The notes: generated by a model from the letters alone, not told the origin. A stretch of 47,552 bases of DNA from PALSA-505 sp036502085 (GCA_036502085.1 DASXZD010000053.1:1-47552); one strand, 5' to 3'; counted from the stretch's first letter, positions 9,016 through 17,583 are shown. Translations and numbers: made by a program.

Positions 9016-10073
9016 GAGCTCACCTGCGGCTGGCCGTCCGTCTTGAGCAGCGCGTTGAGCGGGCTGAGGTTATACAGGCCGGGCAGGTTGCTGACCGGCG
9101 TGAGCAGGCCGACCTTGACCGCGTGCTGCGCGTCGGCGGCCAGCGAGGACGGGATCGGGTCGTTGGTGAAGGTGATCTGCTGGAAGGACGCCTTGACCAC
9201 GCTCGCGTCCAGGCTCTTGCCGGTCAGCTTGGCCAGTTCGGCATTGGCGGCGGACTCGGCCGCGGCCTGGTCCTGATGGATGTAGTTGTTCGAGTCGATC
9301 TGGCCCTTGAGCAGGTCGCTCACGGTCGAGGCGTGCGCCTTGAGGAACTTGGAGGTCACGACCAGGTTGGTGGTCACGAACTGGCCGCTCGGCCACAGGC
9401 TGGCCTCGTCGACCAGCACGTGCCCGCCGTCGGCCACCATCTCGATGTCATACGGCGCGGGCTCCCAGCCGCCGGCGATCTGCCCCGACTTGAACTCGAG
9501 CACCGCGTCCGAGTTCGGGGTGATCGGCGTGACCGGCACGTCGCCGCCGCCGGTCTGGGTCGTGGTCAGGTGCTGCTGGCTGAGCCAGTACCGCAGCGCG
9601 ACATCCTGGGTGTTGCCGAGCGAGGGGGTCGCCAGTTTCTGGCCCTTGAGCTGGGCCGGGCTGGTGATGCCCTTCTTCACGACCAGCTCAGCTCCGCCGG
9701 AGGCGGCGCCGGAGATGACCCGGATCAGCGAGCCCTTCGAGGTCTGCCAGGCCTTGATCGTCGGGTTCGGGCCGACGTAGGCGGCGTCGAGCTGACCAGC
9801 CAGCAGCGCGGTGGCCTCCTCGGTGCCGGTGCTGAACGGCTTGAGCTCCAGAGTCACGTTCTTGCCAAGTTCCTTGGCGAAGAAGCCCTTCGAGATCCCG
9901 ATCAGGGCGGGGGCGTGCGTGATGTTGGTCAGGAAACCGAGCCGCAGAACGACCGGACTCCCGCCCCCGGACGGGTCGGTCGTACCCGCCGAAGAAGATG
10001 AACAGGCGGTCGCCAGGGCCGTGGTCGCCACCACCGCCGCGGCTGCCCGGGCTGCGACTAGTGCGCGCCTCAT
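9012..10073 (-). CDS. ABC importer substrate-binding lipoprotein, SsuA/NMT1-like
   Basis: This 353-residue exported lipoprotein has a signal peptide ending in the lipobox LATAC (Cys24) and a Ser/Gly-rich linker. The body begins LRLGFLTNITHAPALIGISKGFF, the usual opening of SsuA/TauA/NMT1-type binding proteins. Further marks are GQLDAAYVGPNPTIKAW and LATPSLGNTQDVALRYWL. It is the first gene of the importer operon, with a GGAGG site just upstream of ATG 10073. The family handles aliphatic sulfonates, nitrate or thiamine precursors. A sulfotransferase gene nearby makes a sulfur role attractive but does not prove it. Confidence 0.88.
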   Translation of the reverse strand: MRRALVAARAAAAVVATTALATACSSSSAGTTDPSGGGSPVVLRLGFLTNITHAPALIGISKGFFAKELGKNVTLELKPFSTGTEEATALLAGQLDAAYVGPNPTIKAWQTSKGSLIRVISGAASGGAELVVKKGITSPAQLKGQKLATPSLGNTQDVALRYWLSQQHLTTTQTGGGDVPVTPITPNSDAVLEFKSGQIAGGWEPAPYDIEMVADGGHVLVDEASLWPSGQFVTTNLVVTSKFLKAHASTVSDLLKGQIDSNNYIHQDQAAAESAANAELAKLTGKSLDASVVKASFQQITFTNDPIPSSLAADAQHAVKVGLLTPVSNLPGLYNLSPLNALLKTDGQPQVSS

Positions 10074-10135
10074 AGTTCCTCCCAGATGCCGTTGAGCTGT
10101 CGAGCTAAGTCTTCTGACTACTTAGACGATCAGCA

Positions 10136-10189
10136 TACTATCTAAATTTAGATAGTAGGAAAATAGGTAATCGATCTAACGAAACGCAA
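10136..10189 (-). promoter_or_regulatory. Promoter candidate and perfect 22-bp palindromic operator for the ABC importer operon
   Basis: In the AT-rich leader upstream of the binding-protein gene, 10136-10157 is a perfect palindrome with half-site TACTATCTAAA. Just upstream on the minus strand is a weak promoter match: TTGCGT (10189-10184), an 18-base spacer, then TATTTT (10165-10160). The palindrome begins two bases downstream of that -10, the classic place for a repressor to block initiation. AT-richness in this GC-rich genome supports a functional site. The cognate regulator is unknown. Confidence 0.6.
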
Positions 10190-10217
10190 CTCGTGAAGGC
10201 GTCGTCGGCGATTTGGG

Positions 10218-10574
10218 CTAGTTGTCGCTATCGTCCATCTCGGTGAACCCCTGGACCGTCTTGGGGAACTTGCCGAGGCACTGCTCAAGCTCCGCGAGCT
10301 GGGCGTCAGAGGCGTGGGTCGCGTCGTACCTGACCGAGCCGACCACTCCGGCCTGGGCGGTCGTCGGCTTCACCGGTCCGGCCAGGCGCAGGTTGGGCAC
10401 GTGCGAGCAGACCGAGGTGACGTGCCTGGCGGTGGCCACCGAGGTGTTCGGCGCGAACGTGACCTCGATCCATTGCTGGCCGAGCGCCTTGGTGAACTGG
10501 GAGCAGCCGCCAACCCCGAGAGCCAGCGAGCCGGCCGCGACCGCGACCGCAACCGTCCGGACGGTGATGAACAC
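10218..10574 (-). CDS. Small predicted lipoprotein, function unknown
   Basis: A 118-residue exported protein. A basic start and hydrophobic stretch end in the lipobox LGVGGC (Cys24). The body contains WIEVTFAPNTSVATARHVTSVCSHVPNLRLAGPV and a second cysteine in LEQCLGKFPKTVQGF; the pair could form a disulfide. The arrangement recalls small actinobacterial lipoproteins with a ferredoxin-like fold and a bacterial N-degree variable region, but I do not recognise a named family. The start is GTG, with only a weak ribosome site. It stands alone, tail-to-head after the ABC importer leader. Confidence 0.65.
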   Translation of the reverse strand: MFITVRTVAVAVAAGSLALGVGGCSQFTKALGQQWIEVTFAPNTSVATARHVTSVCSHVPNLRLAGPVKPTTAQAGVVGSVRYDATHASDAQLAELEQCLGKFPKTVQGFTEMDDSDN

Positions 10575-10750
10575 GGCTACAGCCTATGGGCTCTTCCCGG
10601 CCCGCCCGTCGGCCGACCGGCCTGCGGCGGCAAGGTCAAAACCATCGCCCTTTTTCCATATAAAAATTGCGTTAGCTGAGTGTCGCTGGACGGCCGGCTG
10701 CCGCCGGCCGGGCCGCACCTGCCTCCAGAAGCCGTCCCGGCCCGCGCCGC

Positions 10751-11635
10751 TCAGGCGCCGTAGCCCACCCGGCGCAGCTGAGGACCGGCGATCCGCTCGA
10801 CCTCGGCGAGCTGGCCCGGGCTGAGCAGCCGCCGCCAGTTCCGCACTTCCTTGCCACGCGGCGGCACCTCGATCTTGGCGACCTCGGCGTCGATGAAGTC
10901 GCCGAGCGCCTGCGCGGTGGCCTGCGGCGAGGCGATGACCTGCTCGTAGCGAAAGGTAGTGAGCTGCTCGGCGGTGAGCGAGTTGCGGAGCCGGGCGCTC
11001 TTGGTCACCGACCCGCGCCACCGCATCGCGCACTTGCTGGCGGGCGACAGCTTCTCCCACCCGGCCCGGTCCTCCTCGGACTCGGTGCCGAAGAACGGGT
11101 TGGGAAACTCGCTTTCCACGTTGGCGGTGCCGCGCCTGAACCAGGCCAGTTCCTCGGGATCGGACAGCATCCCGGCCACCACGTCCCGGCCGTCCCTGAT
11201 GATCTGCACGATCTTGGCGTCGGGGAACGCCTCGATCAGCCCCTCGGCGCAGTACATCAGCGCCGGGCTGGCGTCGCCGTACCTGGTGATCTCGCCCTCA
11301 TCCACGCACAAGCCAGGCTCTGAGCCCGCACGGGAGTGCTGGCATTCGGCCCGGCAGGTCAGGCAGGACTCCGCGGTGACCTGCCAGGCCTGGGCGAACG
11401 CATCGCGCAGCACGGTCGCCGCCGCATCGCCCCGGCCTTCCTGGATCGACGGCGTCCTGGCGAAGGCGTAGACGACGTTGAGCACGCTCGGCTGGCCGAT
11501 CGTGAAGTGGAATCCCTGGCTGTGCTTCAGGGCGCGGGCCAGCAGGTCCGTCCCGCTATGCGGGGCGCCGATTACGAAGACCGGCGCGCGGACCTTGCGC
11601 CCGTTGACGACGAGGATGTAGGAGCGTGTTGGCAT
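10751..11635 (-). CDS. PAPS-dependent sulfotransferase-family protein
   Basis: A predicted transferase of the sulfuryl group from PAPS to an unknown acceptor. With the start at 11635 it has 294 residues. The 5'-phosphosulfate loop is IGAPHSGTDLLARAL (about 22-36), and the 3'-phosphate motif is IIRDGRDVVAGML (about 145-157). Between them lies a cysteine group, C91, C94, C98 and C110 (CLTCRAEC, then GLC), that could bind a metal. Later segments (MRWRGSV, TFRYEQVIASPQ) match sulfotransferase-3-type enzymes. The start is uncertain: the frame is open to 11722, and no clear ribosome site separates the candidates. Its closeness to the sulfonate-type importer is suggestive only. Confidence 0.8.
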   Translation of the reverse strand: MPTRSYILVVNGRKVRAPVFVIGAPHSGTDLLARALKHSQGFHFTIGQPSVLNVVYAFARTPSIQEGRGDAAATVLRDAFAQAWQVTAESCLTCRAECQHSRAGSEPGLCVDEGEITRYGDASPALMYCAEGLIEAFPDAKIVQIIRDGRDVVAGMLSDPEELAWFRRGTANVESEFPNPFFGTESEEDRAGWEKLSPASKCAMRWRGSVTKSARLRNSLTAEQLTTFRYEQVIASPQATAQALGDFIDAEVAKIEVPPRGKEVRNWRRLLSPGQLAEVERIAGPQLRRVGYGA

Positions 11636-11769
11636 GGCTGGGACTAAGTGTTGCATTGCCGCGGCGCGGCTTGGACCAGTGCCTGGCCACTGCGCGCAGT
11701 CATCTTGCGCCGCCACTTTCACCAGGCAATGACCCGAATAATCCGGTGGATACGTGGTAACTAACGGCC

Positions 11770-12051
11770 ATGCTCACTTACATCATCGTCCTCATCATCG
11801 TCGGGCTGGTTGCCGGTGCGATTGCCCGTCTGCTGGTGCCCGGACGGGATTCGATTGGCATCCTCGGAACGATCTTGCTGGGTATCGCGGGCTCGTTCGT
11901 GGGTGGCTTCCTGTGGAACCTTATTGAGTTCCACCGGCTGGCCCCGCATCACTATCACACGGTCGGCTTCATCGGCTCGATCATCGGCGCGATCATCGTG
12001 CTGCTCATCTTGCGGATGACCGGCCTTGAGCGAGGCCGCAGGCGCGCCTGA
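11770..12051 (+). CDS. GlsB/YeaQ/YmgE-family small membrane protein
   Basis: This 93-residue protein has three hydrophobic helices with glycine zippers: YIIVLIIVGLVAGAIARLL, then GILGTILLGIAGSFVGGFLW, then VGFIGSIIGAIIVLLILRM. The LLVPGRD(S)IG loop after helix 1 is the hallmark of the family, often called transglycosylase-associated or stress-response membrane proteins. Its biochemical role is not established. A His-rich loop (RLAPHHYHTV) before helix 3 stands out. The gene is monocistronic, between divergent and convergent neighbours. Confidence 0.9.
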   Translation: MLTYIIVLIIVGLVAGAIARLLVPGRDSIGILGTILLGIAGSFVGGFLWNLIEFHRLAPHHYHTVGFIGSIIGAIIVLLILRMTGLERGRRRA

Positions 12052-12089
12052 CCCCGGCGCGCCCGGCCGATGATCGGCTGCGGCGGGGT

Positions 12090-14072
12090 TTACGCTGGCG
12101 CGGGAGCGGCCACCGGCTGGGCCGCAGCGTGCCCCGCTGCCTCAGATCCCGTCGCAGCCTGCTGCCCGGTCTCAGCCTGCCCGGTCCGCTCGGGCCCGGC
12201 CTGTTCCGCGAACTGCGTCTGGTACAGGTCCCGGTACAGCCCGTTGGTAGCGAGCAGCTCCGCGTGCGTGCCCCGCTCGACCACTTGCCCGCCATCGATC
12301 ACCAGAATCTGATCAGCCGCCACAATCGTCGACAGCCGGTGCGCGATCACCAGTGAGGTCCGGTCGGCCAGCGCAGTCTTCAGCGCCCGCTGGACAGCAA
12401 CCTCAGACTCGGAGTCCAGGTGCGCGGTCGCTTCGTCGAGCACCACCACCGAAGGCGCCTTGAGCAGCAGCCGGGCCAGCGCGATCCGCTGCTTCTCCCC
12501 GCCTGACAGCCGGTAGCCGCGATCCCCGACGATCGTGTCGAGACCGTCGGGCAGGCTGGAGATCAGCGGCCAGATCTGAGCCGCCTTGCATGCCCCGATC
12601 AGCTCGTCCTGCGTCGCGCCCGGCTTGGCGTAACTGAGGTTGGACCTGATCGTGTCGTGGAACATATGCGCGTCCTGGGTCACCACGCCGACAACCTGAT
12701 GCAGCGAGTCCTGGGTCACGGTCTTGACGTCGGTACCGCCGATCTTGACCTGGCCGTCGTTCGGGTCATAGAGCCGCGCGACCAACTGCGTGATCGTGGT
12801 TTTTCCCGCCCCGGACGGCCCCACCAGCGCGGTCAGCTTCCCGGCCGGAGCGTGGAAGGTGACCGCGTTCAGCACCTGGGCGTTCGGATCGGCGTGCTCG
12901 GGCACGGCCAGCGCGATCGACTCAAGCGAGGCGAGCGAGATCTCGCTCGGGGTCGGATACCTGAAGTTGACCTGCTCGAAGTCGATGGCCGGCGCCTCCC
13001 GGCCGACTGTCAGGTCGGTCGCGTCGTCGGCGTCGGTGATCAGCGGCTTGAGGTCAAGCACCTCGAACACCCGGTCAAAGCTGACCAGCGCCGTCATCAC
13101 GTCCACCTGGACGTTAGACAGCGAGGTGATCGGCCCGTACAGCCGGCTGAGCAGCGCGGCCAGCGCCACCAGGGTCCCGATCTTGAAGATGTTGTCGATC
13201 ACGAGTACGCCGCCGAGCCCGTACACGACCGCGGTCGCCAGCGAGGCCAGCAGCGTCAGCGAGATCACCAGCGCCGACCCGTACATCGCCGTGGTAACCC
13301 CGATGTCGCGGACCCGGCCGGCCCGGCCACCGAAGGTGTCGATCTCCTCGGTGGGCCGGCCGAACAGCTTCACCAGCATCGCGCCAGCCACGTTGAAGCG
13401 CTCGGTCATCGTCGAGCCCATCGCGGCGTCGAGCTGCATGGACTCCCTGGTCAGCCGCTGCAGTTTGCGGCCAACCCACCTGGCCGGGAAGACAAAGGCC
13501 GGTACCAGCACCAGCGCGATGACCGTGACCTGCCAGGACAGCAAGAGCATGGCGCCGGCTACCAGCGCGAGCGAGAGCACGTTCGCGACCACCGACGACA
13601 GGGTCGAGGTCAGCGCCTGCTGCGCGCCGATCACGTCGCTGTTCAGCCTGCTCACCAGCGACCCGGTCTGGGTCCTGGTGAAGAAGGCGATCGGCTGCTG
13701 CTGTACGTGCGAGAACACCTGCGTCCGCAGGTCATAGATCAGGCCCTCGCCGATCTTCGCCGAGAACCAGCGCTGCCCCAGGCTCAGCACGGCGTCGAAC
13801 AGCGCGAGCACGCCCACGGCGACGCCGATCGCTATCACCACGCCCCGGTCGCGCGGCAGGATGCCCTGGTCGATCAGGCTCCGCAACAGCAGCGGCACCG
13901 CGATCGTCACGACCGCGTCGAAGGCCACGATGAGCAGGAACCAGAACAGGTCCCACCGGTACGGTTTGGCGTAAGAAAGGACCCGCCGAACGGTGCCGGG
14001 CTTCAACTTCTGCTGCGCCACCGACCGATCGCGGGAGAAGGAGTGCATCGCTCGCCAGTTGGCGTATGTCAT
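12090..14072 (-). CDS. ABC exporter half-transporter (fused membrane domain and ATPase)
   Basis: A 660-residue type IV ABC exporter of the MsbA/LmrA/Rv1819-like class, acting as a dimer. Six membrane helices occupy about residues 40-330, including QRWFSAKIGEGLIYDLRTQVFSHVQ, the coupling segment. The ATPase domain (about 365-620) shows Walker A GPSGAGKTT, Q-loop VVTQDAHMFHD, signature LSGGEKQRIALARLLL, Walker B VVVLDEATAHLDS and the H-loop IAHRLSTI. The C-terminal 40 residues are Ala/Gln/Thr-rich and probably disordered. The substrate is unknown, and the gene is a singleton rather than paired with a second half. The start at 14072 lacks a clear ribosome site; an ATG eight codons later is an alternative. 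Confidence 0.93.
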   Translation of the reverse strand: MTYANWRAMHSFSRDRSVAQQKLKPGTVRRVLSYAKPYRWDLFWFLLIVAFDAVVTIAVPLLLRSLIDQGILPRDRGVVIAIGVAVGVLALFDAVLSLGQRWFSAKIGEGLIYDLRTQVFSHVQQQPIAFFTRTQTGSLVSRLNSDVIGAQQALTSTLSSVVANVLSLALVAGAMLLLSWQVTVIALVLVPAFVFPARWVGRKLQRLTRESMQLDAAMGSTMTERFNVAGAMLVKLFGRPTEEIDTFGGRAGRVRDIGVTTAMYGSALVISLTLLASLATAVVYGLGGVLVIDNIFKIGTLVALAALLSRLYGPITSLSNVQVDVMTALVSFDRVFEVLDLKPLITDADDATDLTVGREAPAIDFEQVNFRYPTPSEISLASLESIALAVPEHADPNAQVLNAVTFHAPAGKLTALVGPSGAGKTTITQLVARLYDPNDGQVKIGGTDVKTVTQDSLHQVVGVVTQDAHMFHDTIRSNLSYAKPGATQDELIGACKAAQIWPLISSLPDGLDTIVGDRGYRLSGGEKQRIALARLLLKAPSVVVLDEATAHLDSESEVAVQRALKTALADRTSLVIAHRLSTIVAADQILVIDGGQVVERGTHAELLATNGLYRDLYQTQFAEQAGPERTGQAETGQQAATGSEAAGHAAAQPVAAPAPA

Positions 14073-14180
14073 GGTGAAAGGGAACCTCGGGTTCTGCGCC
14101 TAGCTTCCCCGATCTGCTCTAGGCGAACGCGGCTGAATCTTCGTGGCTCTCGCCGGCCGCCCAGGCTAGCCGCCCAGTGG

Positions 14181-14954
14181 TTAATTGCTCAGCCGGCTCT
14201 TGATCAGCCTGAGCTGCGCCTGGCGCTCGGCGGCGGCCTGCTGCTCGAGGGTGTTGCCGCCCGCCTGGCGCAGCAGTGCCTTGGTGGCCCTGGCCGCGGC
14301 CGCGTCGGTGGCCAGCAGCGCGGCCACCAGGTCGGCTACGGCCGCGTCCAGTTCGGACCCTGGCACCATCAGCTCGGCCAGGCGCAGCGCGATCGCCTCG
14401 CCCGCCTCGATCGTGCGCGTCGTCAGGCACAACTCGATAGCGCGCGGCAGGCCGACCAGCTCGACCAGCGGCTTGGTCCCAGTGAGGTCTGGAACCAGCC
14501 CGAGCGCGGGCTCCTTCATGCAGAACTTCGCGTCGTCGGCCAGGATGCGCACGTCACAGGCCAGCGCGAGCTGGAAGCCGGCGCCGATCGCGTGCCCCTG
14601 CACCGCGGCGATCGAGACGATCGCCGGATCGGCGAGCCAGAGGTAGCCCGCTTGGTATCCGGCGATCTGCTCTTCGTCCAGTGGTGCCGTTGTGCTGGCC
14701 CCGGGAGCGCTGGCCTGCGCCAGTACCTTGAGGTCGATCCCGGCGCAGAATGACGGCCCTTCGGCGCGAACGACCACGACCCTGACTGGCTCGGGCAAGC
14801 TCGCGCCGATCTCGGCGAGCGCGTGCCAGATCGCCGGCGTCACCGCGTTCCTGCGCTCGGGCCGACTGAGCGTAATCGTCGCGACCTGATCATCGATGGC
14901 GAGCCGGAGCGCGCCATCGGCCAGTTCTTTCTGGCTAACTGGCGGACTAGCCAT
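14181..14954 (-). CDS. Crotonase-superfamily protein (enoyl-CoA hydratase/isomerase-like)
   Basis: A 257-residue acyl-CoA-binding fold protein. The N-terminal strand reads VATITLSRPERRNAVTP, the oxyanion-hole segment is FCAGIDLK, and the second is GHAIGAGFQLALACDVRI. In classical hydratases two glutamates do acid-base chemistry; here the positions are Gln (in GAGFQLA) and Ala (in KEPALGL), followed by the GLVPDLTG turn found in non-hydratase members. It therefore probably does not hydrate crotonyl-CoA in the standard way. It lies upstream, on the same strand, of the small HTH gene's 3' end, a neighbour order I associate with other actinobacteria. Confidence 0.85.
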   Translation of the reverse strand: MASPPVSQKELADGALRLAIDDQVATITLSRPERRNAVTPAIWHALAEIGASLPEPVRVVVVRAEGPSFCAGIDLKVLAQASAPGASTTAPLDEEQIAGYQAGYLWLADPAIVSIAAVQGHAIGAGFQLALACDVRILADDAKFCMKEPALGLVPDLTGTKPLVELVGLPRAIELCLTTRTIEAGEAIALRLAELMVPGSELDAAVADLVAALLATDAAAARATKALLRQAGGNTLEQQAAAERQAQLRLIKSRLSN

Positions 14955-14977
14955 TAATGGACCGTCATCGTTGCGGG

Positions 14978-15199
14978 CTAGCCCTTTGACTTGCCGCGGC
15001 CCCGGGTCGCGCCGCCGCGGCTGCGCAGCGTCACGCCGGACTCGGCCAGGATTCGATGGATGAAGCCGTATGACCTGCCGGTGGAGCTGGCCAGAGCACG
15101 GATGGACTCGCCGGCGCTGTACCGCTTCTGCAGCTCAGACGCCAGCTTGGTGCGATCGGCACCGGTTACTCTGGTGCCTTTCTTGAGCGTTTCGGTCAC
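14978..15199 (-). CDS. Small conserved actinobacterial helix-turn-helix protein
   Basis: A 73-residue basic DNA-binding protein: VTETLKKGTRVTG, then a recognisable HTH (SIRALASSTGRSYGFIHRILAESG), then an RGR-rich tail. Such proteins are widespread in actinobacteria, and the tail resembles GGATRG-ending relatives. The GTG at 15199 is chosen because GGGAGGA lies five bases upstream; the frame runs 19 codons further up to an ATG with no good site and no family-like residues. Its targets are unknown. An inverted repeat sits just upstream. Confidence 0.85.
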   Translation of the reverse strand: MTETLKKGTRVTGADRTKLASELQKRYSAGESIRALASSTGRSYGFIHRILAESGVTLRSRGGATRGRGKSKG

Positions 15200-15250
15200 G
15201 CCTTCCTCCCGGAGAACTCTGGCCGCCGCAGCGTTGCCGTATCTCGCCAT

Positions 15251-15272
15251 GATCACGCATGAACTCGTGATC
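15251..15272. promoter_or_regulatory. Inverted repeat upstream of the small HTH gene
   Basis: The 7-bp arms GATCACG and CGTGATC are separated by eight bases, about 50 bases upstream of the GTG at 15199. The spacing is suitable for a dimeric regulator, so autoregulation by the HTH protein is possible. The repeat is seen directly; the function is inferred. Confidence 0.4.
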
Positions 15273-15378
15273 GGCTACCCACACGGCGGCAAAAGATCGG
15301 GACATTTGCGGGCTATCACGTCGACCCAGGTCAAGCCCGTGTGTTCGGCGGCCCCGAACGAATTTCTAGCGCGCCGGG

Positions 15379-16977
15379 TCAAGCGAGCGCGACCAGGTCA
15401 GCCAGATCGGCGCTCCACAAGTCCTCCACCCCATCCGGCAATAGCAGGACCCGCTCTGGCCCAAGCGCCTCGACCGCACCCTCATCGTGCGTGACCAGCA
15501 CGATCGCGCCTTGAAACCGGCGAAGCGCCGACAAGATCTCCGCCCGGCTGCCCGGATCGAGGTTGTTGGTGGGCTCGTCGAGCAGCAGCACATTCGCACC
15601 GGAGACAACCAGCAGCGCGAGCGCCAGCCTGGTCTTTTCTCCGCCCGACAGAACGCCGGCCGGTTTGGCGACGTCGTCGCCGGAGAACAGGAATGAACCG
15701 AGAATGCCGCGCTGATCGGCCTCGATCAGTTCGGGTGCGGCCGTTTTCATGTTCTCGAGCACGCTGCGGTCATTGTCTAGCGTCTCGTGTTCCTGGGCGT
15801 AATAGCCGATGCGCAGCCCGTGCCCTGGCTTAACCTCACCGGTATCGGGTGGCTCGACCCCGGCGAGCAACCGCAGCAGCGTGGTCTTGCCGGCACCGTT
15901 CAAGCCGAGCACGACGATCCGCGCGCCCTTGTCCACCGCCATGTCCACGTCGGTGAACACTTCGGACGAGCCGTACGACTTCGACAGTCCCTCTGCGGTC
16001 AGCGGCACCCTCCCGCAGTGGGCAGGTTCTGGGAAGCGCAGCTTGGCCACCCGGTCAGCCGCCCGGTCGGCACTGACCCCGGCGAGCAGCCTGTCCGCGC
16101 GCTTGGCCATGTTCTGCGCGGCCTTGGCCTTGGTCGCCTTGGCCCGCATCTTGTCGGCCTGGGCGTGCAGCGTGGCGGCCTGCCGTTCGGCGTTGACCCG
16201 CTCCCGGCGCCTGCGCCTGGCGTCGGTCTCCCGCTGCTCCAGGTACTTCTTCCAGCCGACGTTGTAGATGTCGATCACGGTGCGGTCGGCATCGAGGTGG
16301 AAGACCTTGTTGACGACCGCGTTCAGCAGTTCGGTGTCGTGGCTGATCACGATCAGCCCGCCCCTGAACGTGCGCAGGTGTTCGCGCAGCCAGGTCACCG
16401 AGTCGGCGTCGAGGTGGTTGGTGGGCTCGTCCAGCAGCATCGTCTTCGATCCGCTGAACAAGATCCGGGCTAGCTCGACCCGCCGGCGCTGCCCGCCGGA
16501 CAAGGTATTCAGCGGCTGCTTGAGCACCCTGGCGGGCAGGCCAAGGCTGGAGGCCAGTGCCGCCGCCTCAGCCTCGGCGGCGTACCCGCCGAGCACCGTC
16601 AGCCGCTCCTCAAGCTGTCCGTACTTGCGCACGGCCGTATCACGCTTGACCGGGTCAAGGTCGGCCATGCCGATCTCAGCGGCCCGCATCCCGGCGAGCA
16701 CCTCATCGAGGCCGCGGGCCTGCAGGATCCGGTCGGTGGCCAGTACGTCCAGGTCACCGACCCTGGTGTCCTGGGGCAGGTAGCCGACCGAGCCAGACCG
16801 GTTTACCAAGCCGGCCGCGGGCTGGCCCTCCCCCGCCAGCACCCGGAGCAGCGTGGTCTTACCCGCTCCGTTCCGGCCCACCAGGCCGATCTTGTCGCCG
16901 GCGGCAACCCGAAAGGACACGTTGTCCATCAGCAAGCGCGCGGCAGCGCGCAGTTCAACGTCGTTAACCGAGATCAT
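15379..16977 (-). CDS. ABC-F family ATPase (ribosome-associated type)
   Basis: A 532-residue soluble protein with two ATPase domains and no membrane helices, the ABC-F layout. Domain 1 has VGRNGAGKTTLLR, LSGGQRRRVELARIL and MLLDEPTNHLDADS. Domain 2 has LGLNGAGKTTLLR, LSGGEKTRLALALL and LLLDEPTNNLDPGS. Between them lies a basic, helical linker (about 245-310, RETDARRRRRERVNAERQ... DKMRAKATKAKAAQ). ABC-F proteins act on the ribosome in translation control or antibiotic protection; which applies here is not decidable. The leader upstream (16978 onward) is a long non-coding region. Confidence 0.93.
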   Translation of the reverse strand: MISVNDVELRAAARLLMDNVSFRVAAGDKIGLVGRNGAGKTTLLRVLAGEGQPAAGLVNRSGSVGYLPQDTRVGDLDVLATDRILQARGLDEVLAGMRAAEIGMADLDPVKRDTAVRKYGQLEERLTVLGGYAAEAEAAALASSLGLPARVLKQPLNTLSGGQRRRVELARILFSGSKTMLLDEPTNHLDADSVTWLREHLRTFRGGLIVISHDTELLNAVVNKVFHLDADRTVIDIYNVGWKKYLEQRETDARRRRRERVNAERQAATLHAQADKMRAKATKAKAAQNMAKRADRLLAGVSADRAADRVAKLRFPEPAHCGRVPLTAEGLSKSYGSSEVFTDVDMAVDKGARIVVLGLNGAGKTTLLRLLAGVEPPDTGEVKPGHGLRIGYYAQEHETLDNDRSVLENMKTAAPELIEADQRGILGSFLFSGDDVAKPAGVLSGGEKTRLALALLVVSGANVLLLDEPTNNLDPGSRAEILSALRRFQGAIVLVTHDEGAVEALGPERVLLLPDGVEDLWSADLADLVALA

Positions 16978-17280
16978 CGGGGATCACTCGCTCCAGAGTC
17001 TTCTCTTACAAATTCGGGGTGAACGGGACAAAATAGACATCTACCGTCAGACGCCTCCATGGCGTCACCCGAATCGTTAAGAACAGAGCGATTGCATGCG
17101 CATAGTTTACCCGGCCAGCCCCACCATCCGCGACGCAATAGCCAGACCGCCGCTTGATCATGTGCCGCGGCATCTACCTCACGGCTGGTCGGCCGGTCAG
17201 CGCGCCAGGACCGATTGGCCAGGTCACGCTGGAGGGACTGAGTCCCGGGCCTGCCTGGGCTGTTGCCCCGGCTAGGCCCG

Positions 17281-17396
17281 GCTGGTCGGCCGACTAGGCC
17301 CGGCTGGTCGGCCGACTAGGCCCGACTGGTCGGCCGACTAGGCCCGACTAGGCCCGGCTGGTCGGTCGGCTGGTCGGCCGGAATGGGCGACTGCTC
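17281..17396. repeat. 22-bp tandem repeat array
   Basis: Three near-identical 22-base units start at 17281, 17303 and 17325, each beginning (G/A)CTGGTCGGCCGACTAGG. Degenerate partial units follow to about 17396. The unit contains the self-complementary core GGTCGGCCGAC. Copies 1 and 2 are identical, and copy 3 differs by one base at its start. Confidence 0.8.
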
Positions 17397-17545
17397 CCAC
17401 CGGGCCGGCCGGCATGGGTGACCGCTCCGGCCGGGTCAGGTGAGCACGTCGGCTGAGGTTGGGTGTCTGGGGCTGGTGTTGCGGCCGCGGCTGATATTGC
17501 GACTGAGGCAGAAGACGGAGGCGTGCGGCGACGTGCCCGCCCGCG

Positions 17546-17583
17546 TCTCCCGGGTATGAATACGCGTATCCATACCCGGGAGA
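17546..17583. repeat. 38-bp near-perfect palindrome
   Basis: The outer arms TCTCCCGGGTATG (17546-17558) and its complement (17571-17583) match over 13 bases. The centre ATACGCGTAT (17560-17569) is itself palindromic. Only the pair 17559/17570 is mismatched. It shares an 18-base core pattern with the hairpin at 17905-17936. Confidence 0.85.

Noticed and set aside
12657..14753. A 698-residue frame antisense to the ABC exporter
   Set aside because: It lies opposite a clear ABC exporter and a crotonase; its composition (Arg/Gln/Gly/His-rich) is typical of GC-rich antisense frames.
17281..17396. CRISPR array or plasmid iteron
   Set aside because: The 22-bp units are directly adjacent without unique spacers, and no cas or replication gene is near.
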